Positions 35,922 to 44,767 of a stretch of DNA of 64,000 bases are shown here, piece after piece (the first letter of the stretch is position 1; each line of letters starts with the position of its first letter). Where the stretch lies: assembly GCF_004364775.1 (NCBI RefSeq), contig NZ_SOAL01000022.1, positions 34,448 through 98,447 of the forward strand, given 5' to 3'. The translations under genes and the position numbers were made by a program. The notes under the pieces are model-generated. The model made no database searches. It saw only the letters and a program-made list of their open reading frames with translations, and was not told the DNA's origin. Source of the DNA: Comamonas sp. JUb58. GTDB lineage: Bacteria > Pseudomonadota > Gammaproteobacteria > Burkholderiales > Burkholderiaceae_C.

Positions 35922-36362
35922 TCAGCGCGTCTTGGCGTAGCTGCCCTTGAGGGTCACGCCCGCCACGACATTGCCGGCATGGCATTCAACATTGACCGGG
36001 TCCTTGAAGCTCTTGCGCTTGTAGAAGCTGTGCAGGTCCACCACCGCATTGGCCCCCTTTTGCTTGGCCGATTCCTGGAACGCGATCAGCGCCGACAGCG
36101 CCACCCAGCGGCAGGCGGTCAGGTCTTCCTTGCCCACGCCATTGGTCTTCTTGTTGGAGACGTCCTCGCCCAGCCTTGCCTGCACCGCAGGTGTGTTGGC
36201 ACCTGACAGGTAGAACTTGACGCTGCCATCGAGCTTGCCATCGGCCAAGCCCATCTGGATGACATCATTCAGCGGAACCAGCAGGCGGGTATCGCGTGCA
36301 TGCGCTGCGCTCAGGCTGCCGCAGGCCAACAGCAGTGCCATGGCATAGTGGCGTGCTGTCAT
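35922..36362 (-). CDS. Small secreted protein of unknown function
   Basis: This 146-residue protein has a signal peptide ('YAMALLLACGSLSAAHA'). The mature part contains 'LVPLNDVIQMGLADGKLDGSVKFYL' and a C-terminal 'GANAVVDLHSFYKRKS...GNVVAGVTLKG', which resembles the YbjQ-like fold sometimes mislabelled as an excinuclease subunit. Two Cys could form a disulfide. It overlaps its upstream neighbour by four bases (ATGA), so it belongs to the operon. Its role in pigment biology is unknown. Confidence 0.75.
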   Translation of the reverse strand: MTARHYAMALLLACGSLSAAHARDTRLLVPLNDVIQMGLADGKLDGSVKFYLSGANTPAVQARLGEDVSNKKTNGVGKEDLTACRWVALSALIAFQESAKQKGANAVVDLHSFYKRKSFKDPVNVECHAGNVVAGVTLKGSYAKTR

Positions 36363-36793
36363 TGGGCAGCTCCTGGTGCTGCAGGCACGACCATGACCGG
36401 CGCGCTGATCTGCTTGTTCAGGTTCTTGATCCAGCGGTTGTAGTTGGGGTGGATCTTGCGCTGGCCATCGCGCTCCTCGTAGGCCAGGTTGTTGCTGCCC
36501 AGGTAGTTGATGTCAAAGCCTGCGGCATCGTAGTTCACCTCGATGTAGACCTGGTGCTTGCCGGCCTTGTCATACATCAGCTCCATGCGGCCGGGCTCAT
36601 CCTTGATGGGCTGCCAGCCAATGTTGTTGGCCGCGTTGAGGATTCGGGCACGCACCATTTGCTCGGTCAGCGGCGCGCCGTCGCTCAGCAGCAGGATCTT
36701 GTCGTGGTCGATCAAATCAGCCTGGCGGGCCATTGCCGTGCCGGAGCATAGTGCCAAAGCCAGAATCCAGCCTGCGGTCTTGAATGTGTTCAT
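36359..36793 (-). CDS. Small secreted protein of unknown function
   Basis: This 144-residue protein has a clear signal peptide ('AGWILALALCSGTAMA', cut near residue 22). The mature part shows 'LLLSDGAPLTEQMVRARILNAANNIGWQP', followed by beta-rich sequence, and ends in a Pro/Ala tail. I do not recognise the family. It is translationally coupled to the next secreted protein and lies 54 bp after the ketosynthase gene, which suggests a periplasmic role linked to pigment export or anchoring. Confidence 0.75.
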   Translation of the reverse strand: MNTFKTAGWILALALCSGTAMARQADLIDHDKILLLSDGAPLTEQMVRARILNAANNIGWQPIKDEPGRMELMYDKAGKHQVYIEVNYDAAGFDINYLGSNNLAYEERDGQRKIHPNYNRWIKNLNKQISAPVMVVPAAPGAAQ

Positions 36794-36847
36794 GCGTTTC
36801 CTCGCTTCCTGAAGTTTCTATCCACTTGAATCGGTGTTGGGGCCCGG

Positions 36848-38101
36848 TCAGGCGGCCCAACGCTTGAAGATCAGCGACGTATTGATGCCGCCAAAGGCAA
36901 AGTTGTTGCTCATCACCACATCGGTATCGATGGCGCGGGGCTGGCCGGTGATGTAGTCGAGTGCGGCACAGCGCTCGTCCACCTGGTCGAGGTTGGCGTT
37001 CTGGGCAAACAGGCCCTCGCGCATCATCTCCAGGCTCATCCAGGCCTCCAGCGAACCGCAGGCGCCCAGCGTATGGCCCATGAAGCCCTTGAGCGTGCTC
37101 ACCGGCACCCGGTCGCCAAAGACATCGAAGGTCGCCGCCGACTCGGCGATATCGCCCTGTTCGGTGGCAGTGCCGTGCGCATTCACATAGCCGATGTCGG
37201 CAGGCGTAAGGCCCGCATCCTGCAGCGCCAGCCGCATGGCCTGCGCCATCGTGGCCGGGTTGGGATGGGTCACATGTGTGCCGTCGCAGTTGGTGCCAAA
37301 GCCGATCAGCTCGGCGATGATGGGCGCCGCCCGCGCTGTCGCATGCGCCAGCTCCTCGAGCACAAAGGTGCAGGCGCCCTCGCCCAGCACCAGGCCATCG
37401 CGCCCGGCATCAAAGGGCCGTGGCGTCAGCTCGGGCGTGTCGTTCTTCACGCTGGTGGCAAACAGGGTGTCAAACACCGCCGCTTGCGTGGCGTCGAGCT
37501 CTTCGGCGCCACCAGCCAGCATGGCCAGCTGCTTGCCGCTCTGGATCGCCTCGAACGCATAGCCAATGCCCTGGCTGGCGGAGGTGCAGGCGCTGGAGGT
37601 GGTGATCACCCGGCCCGTCAAGCCAAAGAACACGCCGATGTTGACCGCAGCCGTGTGCGACATCATCTTGATGTAGGTATTGGCGTTGATGCCCTCGGTG
37701 GTGCGGTCCATGATCATGCGGCCAAAATCACCAATGGCCGCGGGCGTGCCCGCCGATGACCCGTAGGCCACGCCCATGCTCCCGTTCTTGAGCAGCGGGT
37801 GGCCCAGCAGACCGGCGTTCTCCAGCGCCAGCTCGCTTGCGCGGGTGGCCATCAGTGCCACGCGGCCCATGCTGCGCATGGTCTTGCGGTTGTAGTGCGC
37901 GGGCAGCGCAAACTCAGGCACGGTACAGCCCAGCTGGGTGTTCAGGCCTTCGATGTCCTGCCACTCGTGCATCACGCGGATCGCATTGCGTCCGCTGTGC
38001 AGCTGTTGCCGCACCGTCTGCCAATCATGGCCCAGCGGGCTCAGGGCGCCGATGCCCGTCACCACGACACGGCGCTTGGCATTGTTGCTGTCGTTGCTCA
38101 T
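36848..38101 (-). CDS. Ketosynthase (FabF-like) of the aryl polyene system
   Basis: This 417-residue beta-ketoacyl-ACP synthase catalyses decarboxylative condensation with malonyl-ACP. The catalytic Cys172 in 'TTSSACTSASQG' and both His residues ('NAHGTATEQG' and 'GFMGHTLGACG') are present. It is likely the elongating ketosynthase that works with the chain-length factor encoded at 52847-53611. Its start overlaps the ketoreductase stop (ATGA). Confidence 0.93.
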   Translation of the reverse strand: MSNDSNNAKRRVVVTGIGALSPLGHDWQTVRQQLHSGRNAIRVMHEWQDIEGLNTQLGCTVPEFALPAHYNRKTMRSMGRVALMATRASELALENAGLLGHPLLKNGSMGVAYGSSAGTPAAIGDFGRMIMDRTTEGINANTYIKMMSHTAAVNIGVFFGLTGRVITTSSACTSASQGIGYAFEAIQSGKQLAMLAGGAEELDATQAAVFDTLFATSVKNDTPELTPRPFDAGRDGLVLGEGACTFVLEELAHATARAAPIIAELIGFGTNCDGTHVTHPNPATMAQAMRLALQDAGLTPADIGYVNAHGTATEQGDIAESAATFDVFGDRVPVSTLKGFMGHTLGACGSLEAWMSLEMMREGLFAQNANLDQVDERCAALDYITGQPRAIDTDVVMSNNFAFGGINTSLIFKRWAA

Positions 38102-38844
38102 CCCAGCATGCCTCCATTGACTGATATGACTTGCCGGGTCACGTAAGACGCATCCGGCCCCATCAAAAAGGCCACCACCCCGGCGACCTCCTCCACCGCC
38201 CCCATGCGGCGCATGGGGATCAAGTCCATCGCGTGCGCCAGCACTTCTTCGCTGACCATCTCGGTGTCGATCAGCCCGGGCGCCACACAGTTGACGGTGA
38301 TGTCGCGCTTGGCCAGCTCGATGGCCAGCGACTTGGTGGCCGCGATCACCCCCGCCTTGGCGGCGCTGTAGTTGGTCTGTCCCCGGTTGCCCATCAAGGC
38401 CGACACCGATGCCAAGGTGACGATGCGCCCGGCCGCGCGTCTGCGCACCATCGGCATGACGACCGGGTGCAGCACGTTGTAGAAGGCATCCAGATTGGTG
38501 TGCACCACGGCATCCCAGTCCTCGCCGGTCATCGCCGGAAAGGCGCCATCGCGCGCAATGCCGGCATTGCAGACCACGCCGTAGTAGGCACCGTGCTCTG
38601 CCATATCGGCCTCCAGCGCGGCACTGGCAGCGCTGCGGTCGGCCACGTCAAACTGCAGCAAGCGGGCGGTGCGGCCCAGCGCCTCGATATCGCGCAGGAC
38701 CGCTTGCGCCTGCGCCAGGCCGCTGCGGCAATGCACGACCAGGTCAAAACCATCGCGCGCCAGTCGCAGCGCTATAGCCCGGCCTATGCCTCGGCTGGAG
38801 CCGGTCACCAACACGGTGCCCTTGGAGAGGGATTGGGTTGTCAT
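38098..38844 (-). CDS. 3-oxoacyl-ACP reductase (FabG-like)
   Basis: This 248-residue SDR enzyme reduces the beta-keto group after each condensation during polyene synthesis. NADPH motif 'GSSRGIGRAIA', 'CNAGI', catalytic Ser in 'LASVSALMG' and Tyr/Lys in 'NYSAAKAG' are all present. It directly abuts the dehydratase gene, with no gap, and overlaps the ketosynthase gene. This matches the ApeQ role. Confidence 0.93.
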   Translation of the reverse strand: MTTQSLSKGTVLVTGSSRGIGRAIALRLARDGFDLVVHCRSGLAQAQAVLRDIEALGRTARLLQFDVADRSAASAALEADMAEHGAYYGVVCNAGIARDGAFPAMTGEDWDAVVHTNLDAFYNVLHPVVMPMVRRRAAGRIVTLASVSALMGNRGQTNYSAAKAGVIAATKSLAIELAKRDITVNCVAPGLIDTEMVSEEVLAHAMDLIPMRRMGAVEEVAGVVAFLMGPDASYVTRQVISVNGGMLG

Positions 38845-39327
38845 TCAATTCTCAGTCGTTTGCAGCGCCTGCACATAGGCACTGCCGTCTTCAGGTTCAT
38901 AGACCGAAATGCGGGCCGTGGCACACACCTGGTCGTCCGCAAGGATGCTGCATGCAAACATGCCCAGTCCGTTTTCTGCAATCAGTTCGCACTGCACCTG
39001 CACCTGCAGCCGGGTGCCTGGCGCAAAGAAAAGTGCCGTGGACTCGAACTTGCGCGTACCGAGCAAAAAACCCAGTTTCACAGGCTGACCAGCCTGCAGC
39101 GCACGCCATCCGGCCCAGGCCGCCACGGTCTGCGCCATGTACTCCAGCCCCACCCAGGCGGGCATGCCTTCGTCCTGCAGGAAGAGACCGTCGCGCGGCA
39201 CCTGCAGCTCGGCGGTCGCGCCGTCTGCGTCTGCCGCCAGCAGGCGGTCGATCAGCAGCATCGCGCCACGGTGGGGCATATAGTTCTCGATAGGCAGCAT
39301 CTCAGTCATTGCTTGTGGTTCGTCCAT
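38845..39327 (-). CDS. Hotdog-fold 3-hydroxyacyl-ACP dehydratase
   Basis: This 160-residue FabZ-like protein has 'YMPHRGAMLLIDRLL' near residue 16, the region holding the catalytic His, and 'GLEYMAQTVAAWAG' with the second catalytic acidic residue. It removes water to create the conjugated double bonds. It fits the ApeP role, as one of two dehydratases in the cluster (the other is fused to the ligase at 49158-50903). It begins three bases after the previous gene. Confidence 0.9.
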   Translation of the reverse strand: MDEPQAMTEMLPIENYMPHRGAMLLIDRLLAADADGATAELQVPRDGLFLQDEGMPAWVGLEYMAQTVAAWAGWRALQAGQPVKLGFLLGTRKFESTALFFAPGTRLQVQVQCELIAENGLGMFACSILADDQVCATARISVYEPEDGSAYVQALQTTEN

Positions 39328-39330
39328 AGG

Positions 39331-40527
39331 TCAGCCCGCCGCCAACAGCAGCGCGCAATTGCTGCCGCCAAAGGCAAAGGAGTTGCTCAGCACTGCCTGC
39401 GGCGCGCGGCCCAGCGCTGTGTGCGGCCCCACCACCTGCAGCGCCGGCAGGGCCGGGTCGGGCTTGGCATCCCACCAATGCGCTGGCAAACGGCCCTGCG
39501 GATTGTCATGCAGCACATGCCAGCACAAGGCCGCCTCCAGTGCACCTGCGGCTGCCAGGCTGTGGCCGCTGAGCGGCTTGGTGGAGCTGACCGCACAGCC
39601 CTCGCCCAGCAGCGCATGCACCGCCAGGCTTTCCATCGCGTCGTTGTGTGGCGTGGCCGTGCCATGCAGATTGATGTAGTCGAGCGCGCCTGGTTGCATG
39701 CCGGCACGCTGCAATGCCTGCTGCATGGCCGACAGCGCCCCGCGCCCGCTTGGGTCAGGCGCAGACATATGGTGTGCATCCTGGCTTTCGCCCCAGCCGG
39801 CCAGGCGCACCGGCCCGGCGTCGCGCGTCATCACAAAAAAGGCAGCGGCTTCGCCCAGATTGATGCCCTGCCGGTGCAGCGACAGCGGATTGCAGCGCTG
39901 GGCAGACACCGCTTCCAGCGCACTGAAGCCCGCCACCGTGAACGGGCTGAGCGCATCAACACCGCCGGCGATCACCGCATCCACCACCCCGGCACGCAGC
40001 AGCCTTGCACCACTGGCCAGGGCCTTGGCACCGGAGGAACACGCCGTCGAGATCGCATGGGCAGGACCGGCGACGCCCAGCGCGGAGGCCAGAAACGCGG
40101 CCACATCGCCCAGCTCCTGCACCGCGTAGTCAAAACCGGGAGGAAAAGCCCCTGTGCGGCGGTAGCTGTCTGCGGCCAACGCCCCTTCGTCCAGGCCGCC
40201 GGTGCTGGTGCCGACGACCAGCGCCACCCGCTGCGGGCCGCAACGCGCCACCAGCGCATCGATGTGCGGGCGCAGTGGCAGCATCGCCGCCCAGGCCAAG
40301 GCGTTGTTGCGTGACCGCTGCTGAGGCGGTGCAAAGTCCAGTGCCGGCAGCATGACATCCGCCGGCAGGCAGCCCAGCATCAGCGTCCGCCCGGTTGAAT
40401 AGGCCTCGGTGGCCGTCAAGGTCGGCGGCAAGGCCGGGGCAAACAGGTTGGCACGCAATGCCTCCGGCGTGCCACCGACCGCGCTGATCGCTGAGCTCGC
40501 ATTCAGATAGACCGTGGTAGCCGTCAT
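39331..40527 (-). CDS. Second ketosynthase
   Basis: This 398-residue beta-ketoacyl synthase has the active-site Cys163 in 'ISTACSSGAKAL' and the His pair in 'HGTATPHND' and 'LSGHSLAAAGALE'. It is more divergent than the FabF-like enzyme. In characterised aryl polyene systems the extra ketosynthase (ApeR) performs an early or auxiliary condensation. I start at ATG 40527, which overlaps the upstream lipoprotein gene stop; the GTG/ATG eight codons earlier is less likely. Confidence 0.9.
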   Translation of the reverse strand: MTATTVYLNASSAISAVGGTPEALRANLFAPALPPTLTATEAYSTGRTLMLGCLPADVMLPALDFAPPQQRSRNNALAWAAMLPLRPHIDALVARCGPQRVALVVGTSTGGLDEGALAADSYRRTGAFPPGFDYAVQELGDVAAFLASALGVAGPAHAISTACSSGAKALASGARLLRAGVVDAVIAGGVDALSPFTVAGFSALEAVSAQRCNPLSLHRQGINLGEAAAFFVMTRDAGPVRLAGWGESQDAHHMSAPDPSGRGALSAMQQALQRAGMQPGALDYINLHGTATPHNDAMESLAVHALLGEGCAVSSTKPLSGHSLAAAGALEAALCWHVLHDNPQGRLPAHWWDAKPDPALPALQVVGPHTALGRAPQAVLSNSFAFGGSNCALLLAAG

Positions 40528-41111
40528 GGTGCCTCCGCCGCGTTGCTGCACAGATCGGCACCGCCCGGGCTGTCGATACGCAGCGACCAGGCACCCTGCT
40601 GGTACACCAGCTCCAGGGCATTCGCACCGGCAGCACGTACCCGCACCCGCTCGCTGCCCTGGTACTGCAGCACCCGCCCGGCTTCAGACACCGCCAAGGA
40701 CCAGCCCTCGGGCAGCGCGGCCGAAATCGCCTGCGGCGGCCAGAACGCCAGCTGCACATCGCTGAGCACCTGCTCGGGCTCCAGCACCGCCGGCCACCAG
40801 CGTGACAGCTGGGGCTGGAGCTGCGCACCATCCCATTCCAGCGTGCCCACCATCTGGCCCAGGTTCAGGATCGCCAGCTTCATGCTGTTCGCATCCACTT
40901 CCAGCAAGGCATCGAGTTCCTTGGCGGCCTGGCCCGGGGGCTGCACCGTCAGGCGCTGCTGCACAGCCGCCGAGCACCCCAAGGCCGCCGGCGCCAGCGC
41001 CAGCCAGGGTGAACTAGCGACCGCTTGGGCGGTGGATTCCCGCTGCGACCCTGGCTGCAGCGCACAGCCGGCCAGCAAAAGGGCCGTGCCCAGCATTCCC
41101 AGCGCCTTCAT
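40524..41111 (-). CDS. DUF3261-type lipoprotein
   Basis: This 195-residue lipoprotein has lipobox LAGC with Cys16 when read from ATG 41111. The mature part is beta-rich with 'LLEVDANSMKLAILNLGQMVGTLEWDG', which resembles DUF3261 proteins known from aryl polyene clusters. It is likely an outer-membrane partner of the LolA-like and MMPL proteins in moving the lipid-linked pigment outward (inference). It overlaps both neighbours by a few bases. Confidence 0.82.
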   Translation of the reverse strand: MKALGMLGTALLLAGCALQPGSQRESTAQAVASSPWLALAPAALGCSAAVQQRLTVQPPGQAAKELDALLEVDANSMKLAILNLGQMVGTLEWDGAQLQPQLSRWWPAVLEPEQVLSDVQLAFWPPQAISAALPEGWSLAVSEAGRVLQYQGSERVRVRAAGANALELVYQQGAWSLRIDSPGGADLCSNAAEAP

Positions 41112-42361
41112 GCCACCACCTCCGGACCGGGCTGCTGGCACAGCTGGCGCAATACATCCAGGCGGCGCTGGGGTTCGGCTACATAGGGATTGCTGCGGTC
41201 CCAGGCATAGCCGGCAAGGACAGAAGCGATCATGCGGCGAATCTCTGGCGCGTGCTGGTCATGGAAGATCACATCTTGAAAGCCCCCCTCGTACCACCCG
41301 GCCACAAAGGCCCGGAAGGTGTCGACACCGGCTTGCAGGGGTACGGCATAGTCCGCCTGCCAGTCCACCGTCTCGCCCTCGTAGGCGCGGCCGATGCAGC
41401 GGGCGGCCAGGCTGGCCGACTTCATCGCGATCGTCACGCCGCTGGAGAACACGGGATCGAGGAACTCCCCCGCATTGCCCAGCAGCGCATAGTTCTTGCC
41501 CCAGAGCGAGGTGACATTGGCTGCATAGCCCGTCAGCGAGCGCCCGGGCGTATCCCATACCGCCTGGCGCAGCAGCTTGGCCAGCGTGGGCACCTCGGCA
41601 ATGATGGCGCGCAGGCGTTCGACCTCCGTGCCCGGGTAGCGCGCCAGGTACTCCAGTGTAGCGACGACCCCTTGCGAGCTGCGGCCGTCGGAGAACGGAA
41701 TGGTCCAGAACCAGACCCCGTGGTGCGCGGGATGTACGGTGATGAGAATCTTGTGCCGGTCCATCTCGCCCAGCGCAATGTGGTCTTCGATGTGCGTGAA
41801 CAAGGCCCCGCGCACCGGGAAATCAGAGGGCCGCTCCAGGCCCAGCAGGCGCGGCAGGGTGCGCGCAAAACCACTGGCGTCGAGCAGATAGCGCGCGCTG
41901 ACGGCGTAGTTCTCACCGCCTTCGCCGCGCACCTGTACCAGGGGCCGCTCAGCACCGACATCCACGGCCGTCACCGCATGGCCATAGCGGATCTCGGCGC
42001 CGGCCTTTTCTGCAACATCGGCCAGCAGCTTGTCAAACTGCGCACGCGGCACCTGGTAGGTCGTACCCCAGCCCGGCGAGAACTTGTCGCGAAAGTCAAA
42101 ATCGCTCCACAACGCCCCCTTCGCAAAGGCTGCGCCATTCTTGTGCTGAAAGCCGGCCTCAACGACCTCCTGCAGCATGCCCGCTTCCTCGATGTACTGC
42201 ATGCTCTGGGGCAGCAGGCTCTCACCAATGGAAAAACGCGGAAAAATCTCTTTTTCGATCACCAGCACCTGGCGGCCCTGCTTGCGCAGCAGACCCGCAG
42301 CCACCGCCCCGGAAGGGCCGGCACCGATGATCAGGATCTCTGTCTGCTCGATCTTGCCCAT
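41108..42361 (-). CDS. FAD-dependent oxidoreductase, candidate halogenase
   Basis: This 417-residue flavoprotein has the Rossmann motif GAGPSG (13-18) and a second FAD region 'LLGNAGEFLDPVFSSG'. Two features typical of flavin-dependent halogenases are visible: the WxWxIP motif as WFWTIP (217-222), and a Lys at 74 in 'HKNGAAF', where the catalytic Lys of phenol/pyrrole halogenases lies. Xanthomonadin is brominated and many flexirubins are chlorinated, so aryl-ring halogenation is plausible. A hydroxylase or saturase role cannot be excluded, since related oxidoreductases can carry WFW-IP. It begins seven bases after the MMPL gene. Confidence 0.8.
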   Translation of the reverse strand: MGKIEQTEILIIGAGPSGAVAAGLLRKQGRQVLVIEKEIFPRFSIGESLLPQSMQYIEEAGMLQEVVEAGFQHKNGAAFAKGALWSDFDFRDKFSPGWGTTYQVPRAQFDKLLADVAEKAGAEIRYGHAVTAVDVGAERPLVQVRGEGGENYAVSARYLLDASGFARTLPRLLGLERPSDFPVRGALFTHIEDHIALGEMDRHKILITVHPAHHGVWFWTIPFSDGRSSQGVVATLEYLARYPGTEVERLRAIIAEVPTLAKLLRQAVWDTPGRSLTGYAANVTSLWGKNYALLGNAGEFLDPVFSSGVTIAMKSASLAARCIGRAYEGETVDWQADYAVPLQAGVDTFRAFVAGWYEGGFQDVIFHDQHAPEIRRMIASVLAGYAWDRSNPYVAEPQRRLDVLRQLCQQPGPEVVA

Positions 42362-42368
42362 AGGCCGT

Positions 42369-44753
42369 TTATCCTTTCTCAGCCGCAGGCAGCGGCGCAG
42401 CTGACGCGCGGAACAGCGGCGCCAGCAACAGCACCATCGGCAGGCCCAGCATCAAGGTCACACCAAAGGCCCGCAGCGCCGGCGTCTGCGACAGGCCCAG
42501 CAAGCCGAACGACAGCCAGGTACTGCCAGCGCCGATGATCACCGCCAGCCAGGCCTGCGGATCGTCCTCGTGCTCCTGCAAATAGATGCCGTAGTCAATG
42601 CCTACGCCCAGCAGCAGCATCAGGGCCAGCACATTGAACAGCTGCCAGGGCTCGCCCATCAGCGCCATGGTGATGACCACGGCCAGGCTGGCCAGCACAG
42701 TCGGCAGCCAGGCACGCCAGGCACTGCGGCCAAAGCGCAGGCACAGGGCAGCCAGCACCAGCAGATGGCCCACCACCAGCAGCTCGGTCATCGAGATGCG
42801 GTAGCGCTGCAGCAATTCAGAAATCTCCGCCGGCTTGTCCACCCAGGTCACGGCCTCCAAGCCTTGGGCGGCGGCTTCCAGCGCCGGCAAGGCCGCCTGG
42901 CCACGCACACCGCGCAACATCACCATGCTGCGGTAAGCGCCTTCGTGCTCACCCAACCACAGCGGGCGCGCAGCGGCCGATATCGGTTGTGCCAACCAGG
43001 CCTGCACCGTCAGCGGCTGCTGCGGGCTGCCCGCAGCCGCGGCCTCAAAGGCCTCACCGAGCTGTGCATTCACGCCAGCCAGCACCACCTGGTTGGCATG
43101 CTGCACCAGCTGGGCATTGCGCTGCTGCATCTGCTGCGATGGCACCCAGTCCGAGACGGCGCTGTAGCCAGCGATGTCCTGCTGCGCCACCAGCGCATCC
43201 AGCCGCTCCTTCAGCTCCTCCTCCTGCTGCAGCAAGGCTTCCGGGCTTGCTGCCTTGACCAGGTAGAACTGCGCCGGGCTGGGCAGCCCCAGCATCTGGC
43301 TGACCTGTATCTGCTGCTGCAGCAGCTGGGGCGAGCTGTTCTGCAGTTGGCGCACATCATCGCGCAGGTGCAGCAGGTGGCCTTGCGTGATCCACAGCAG
43401 GGCCAGCGCGCACAGCGCCAGTGACCAGGGCAGTGCCGAGCGCCAGCGCGGCCACCACCACAGCGTCTTGCCGATCCACTGCGCAGCCGCGTTGCCCGCC
43501 ACCTGGCCCCGGTCCAGCCAGGGAAACCAGCAAATCACCGTCAGCATCGCCGCCGCCAAGCCAACCACCGAGAACAAGGCCATTTGCCGCAGGCCCGGGA
43601 AGGCCGCCATGCCCAAAGCCACATAGGCGATGGCGCTGGTGCCCAGCGCCAGCCAGAGCGCGGGCAGCAGGCCTCGCATCAGCGCATGCGGCGCGCGGCC
43701 GGGTGCGCCCTGGCGCGATGCAAAGTAGTGGATACCGTAGTCTTCCGCCACGCCGACCAGGCTGGCACCGAACACCAGGGTGAGCAGATGCACCTTGCCA
43801 AAGACCAGGTCGGTCACGCTCAGCGCCACCGCGCAGCCAATCAGCAGTGACAGACCCACCAGCAGCACCGGGCGCAGCGAACGAAACGCGATCCAGGCCA
43901 GCAGCAGCACGCCCGCCAGCGAACCCCAGCCAATCACATTGATCTCGCCATTGGCCTGCACGGCAGCAGCCTCGGCATGCAGCGGCACGCCCGCCATGAT
44001 CATCTGCGCATCGGGTGCTTGCCGGCGCACCTGGGCCAGCGCATCATCCATCGCCGAGCCAATTACCGGCTCCCCCGAGAGGCTGAAGGCCGAGCCATCC
44101 AGCGTGTACTGCAGCACCACCCATTGCTGGCCCTGTGCAGCCACCCACAGCTCGGCATCCCGCGGCCGGGCCTGGCTTTGTGCAGCGCGGGCCGACCACC
44201 ACTGCGTCCACAGGCCAAGCGGGTCGTTCACCCAGTCGGTCAGGCGGGCTTGTGTGGCAGGTTGGTACAGGTCCTGCAGCGCGCGCTGGACCAGGGTCTC
44301 ATCGCTGGCCGTGCGCAGCTCGGCACGCTGCGCAGGCGTCAGCAGCGCCGTGTGCCAGGGCTGGTAGAAGCCCAATGCCGACTGCAGTGACACATCCTTG
44401 GCCATCGCCGCTTCCTGCAGATGCGCATCTGGGTGCTGGCGCAACGCTGCGCGAAAGGTCTGCGCCGCCGCCCGCGTCTGCTCCCATTGCTCGGTGCCCA
44501 GCAGCACCACGACCTGGCGCTGGATCTGCTCGGCCAGCTGCTGCGTGGCCTGCGCCACATCGGGCGCGCGTTCATTGATCGGCAGCAGGGCCAGCACATC
44601 GGTGTCGATGCGGCCCTGCTTCCAGAAATGCCATTGGTGCGCGCCAACGGCCAGCACCAGCAAAAGCCAGAGCAGCGCAGCGGCACGCCACAGCAGGCCG
44701 GCAGGCCGCTCCTGGTGGCCGCTGTGGGTGGCAGTCTGTGAGGTAGCAGTCAT
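42369..44753 (-). CDS. MMPL/RND-type exporter
   Basis: This 794-residue inner-membrane transporter has two repeated halves. Each half has an N-terminal helix, a large periplasmic domain and five or more clustered helices (first set near residues 275-440, second near 640-785). 'GVAEDYGIHYF' and 'GVGIDYGIYLQ' are the paired Asp-Tyr motifs of MMPL transporters. It probably extracts the pigment lipid from the inner membrane and hands it to the LolA-like protein encoded just upstream. Confidence 0.9.
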   Translation of the reverse strand: MTATSQTATHSGHQERPAGLLWRAAALLWLLLVLAVGAHQWHFWKQGRIDTDVLALLPINERAPDVAQATQQLAEQIQRQVVVLLGTEQWEQTRAAAQTFRAALRQHPDAHLQEAAMAKDVSLQSALGFYQPWHTALLTPAQRAELRTASDETLVQRALQDLYQPATQARLTDWVNDPLGLWTQWWSARAAQSQARPRDAELWVAAQGQQWVVLQYTLDGSAFSLSGEPVIGSAMDDALAQVRRQAPDAQMIMAGVPLHAEAAAVQANGEINVIGWGSLAGVLLLAWIAFRSLRPVLLVGLSLLIGCAVALSVTDLVFGKVHLLTLVFGASLVGVAEDYGIHYFASRQGAPGRAPHALMRGLLPALWLALGTSAIAYVALGMAAFPGLRQMALFSVVGLAAAMLTVICWFPWLDRGQVAGNAAAQWIGKTLWWWPRWRSALPWSLALCALALLWITQGHLLHLRDDVRQLQNSSPQLLQQQIQVSQMLGLPSPAQFYLVKAASPEALLQQEEELKERLDALVAQQDIAGYSAVSDWVPSQQMQQRNAQLVQHANQVVLAGVNAQLGEAFEAAAAGSPQQPLTVQAWLAQPISAAARPLWLGEHEGAYRSMVMLRGVRGQAALPALEAAAQGLEAVTWVDKPAEISELLQRYRISMTELLVVGHLLVLAALCLRFGRSAWRAWLPTVLASLAVVITMALMGEPWQLFNVLALMLLLGVGIDYGIYLQEHEDDPQAWLAVIIGAGSTWLSFGLLGLSQTPALRAFGVTLMLGLPMVLLLAPLFRASAAPLPAAEKG

Positions 44754-44767
44754 CAGGCTCCCATCCT

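Noticed and set aside
38131..40314. A 727-residue plus-strand frame within the pigment cluster
   Set aside because: It is antisense to ketoreductase, dehydratase and ketosynthase genes, all of which have intact motifs and are translationally coupled.
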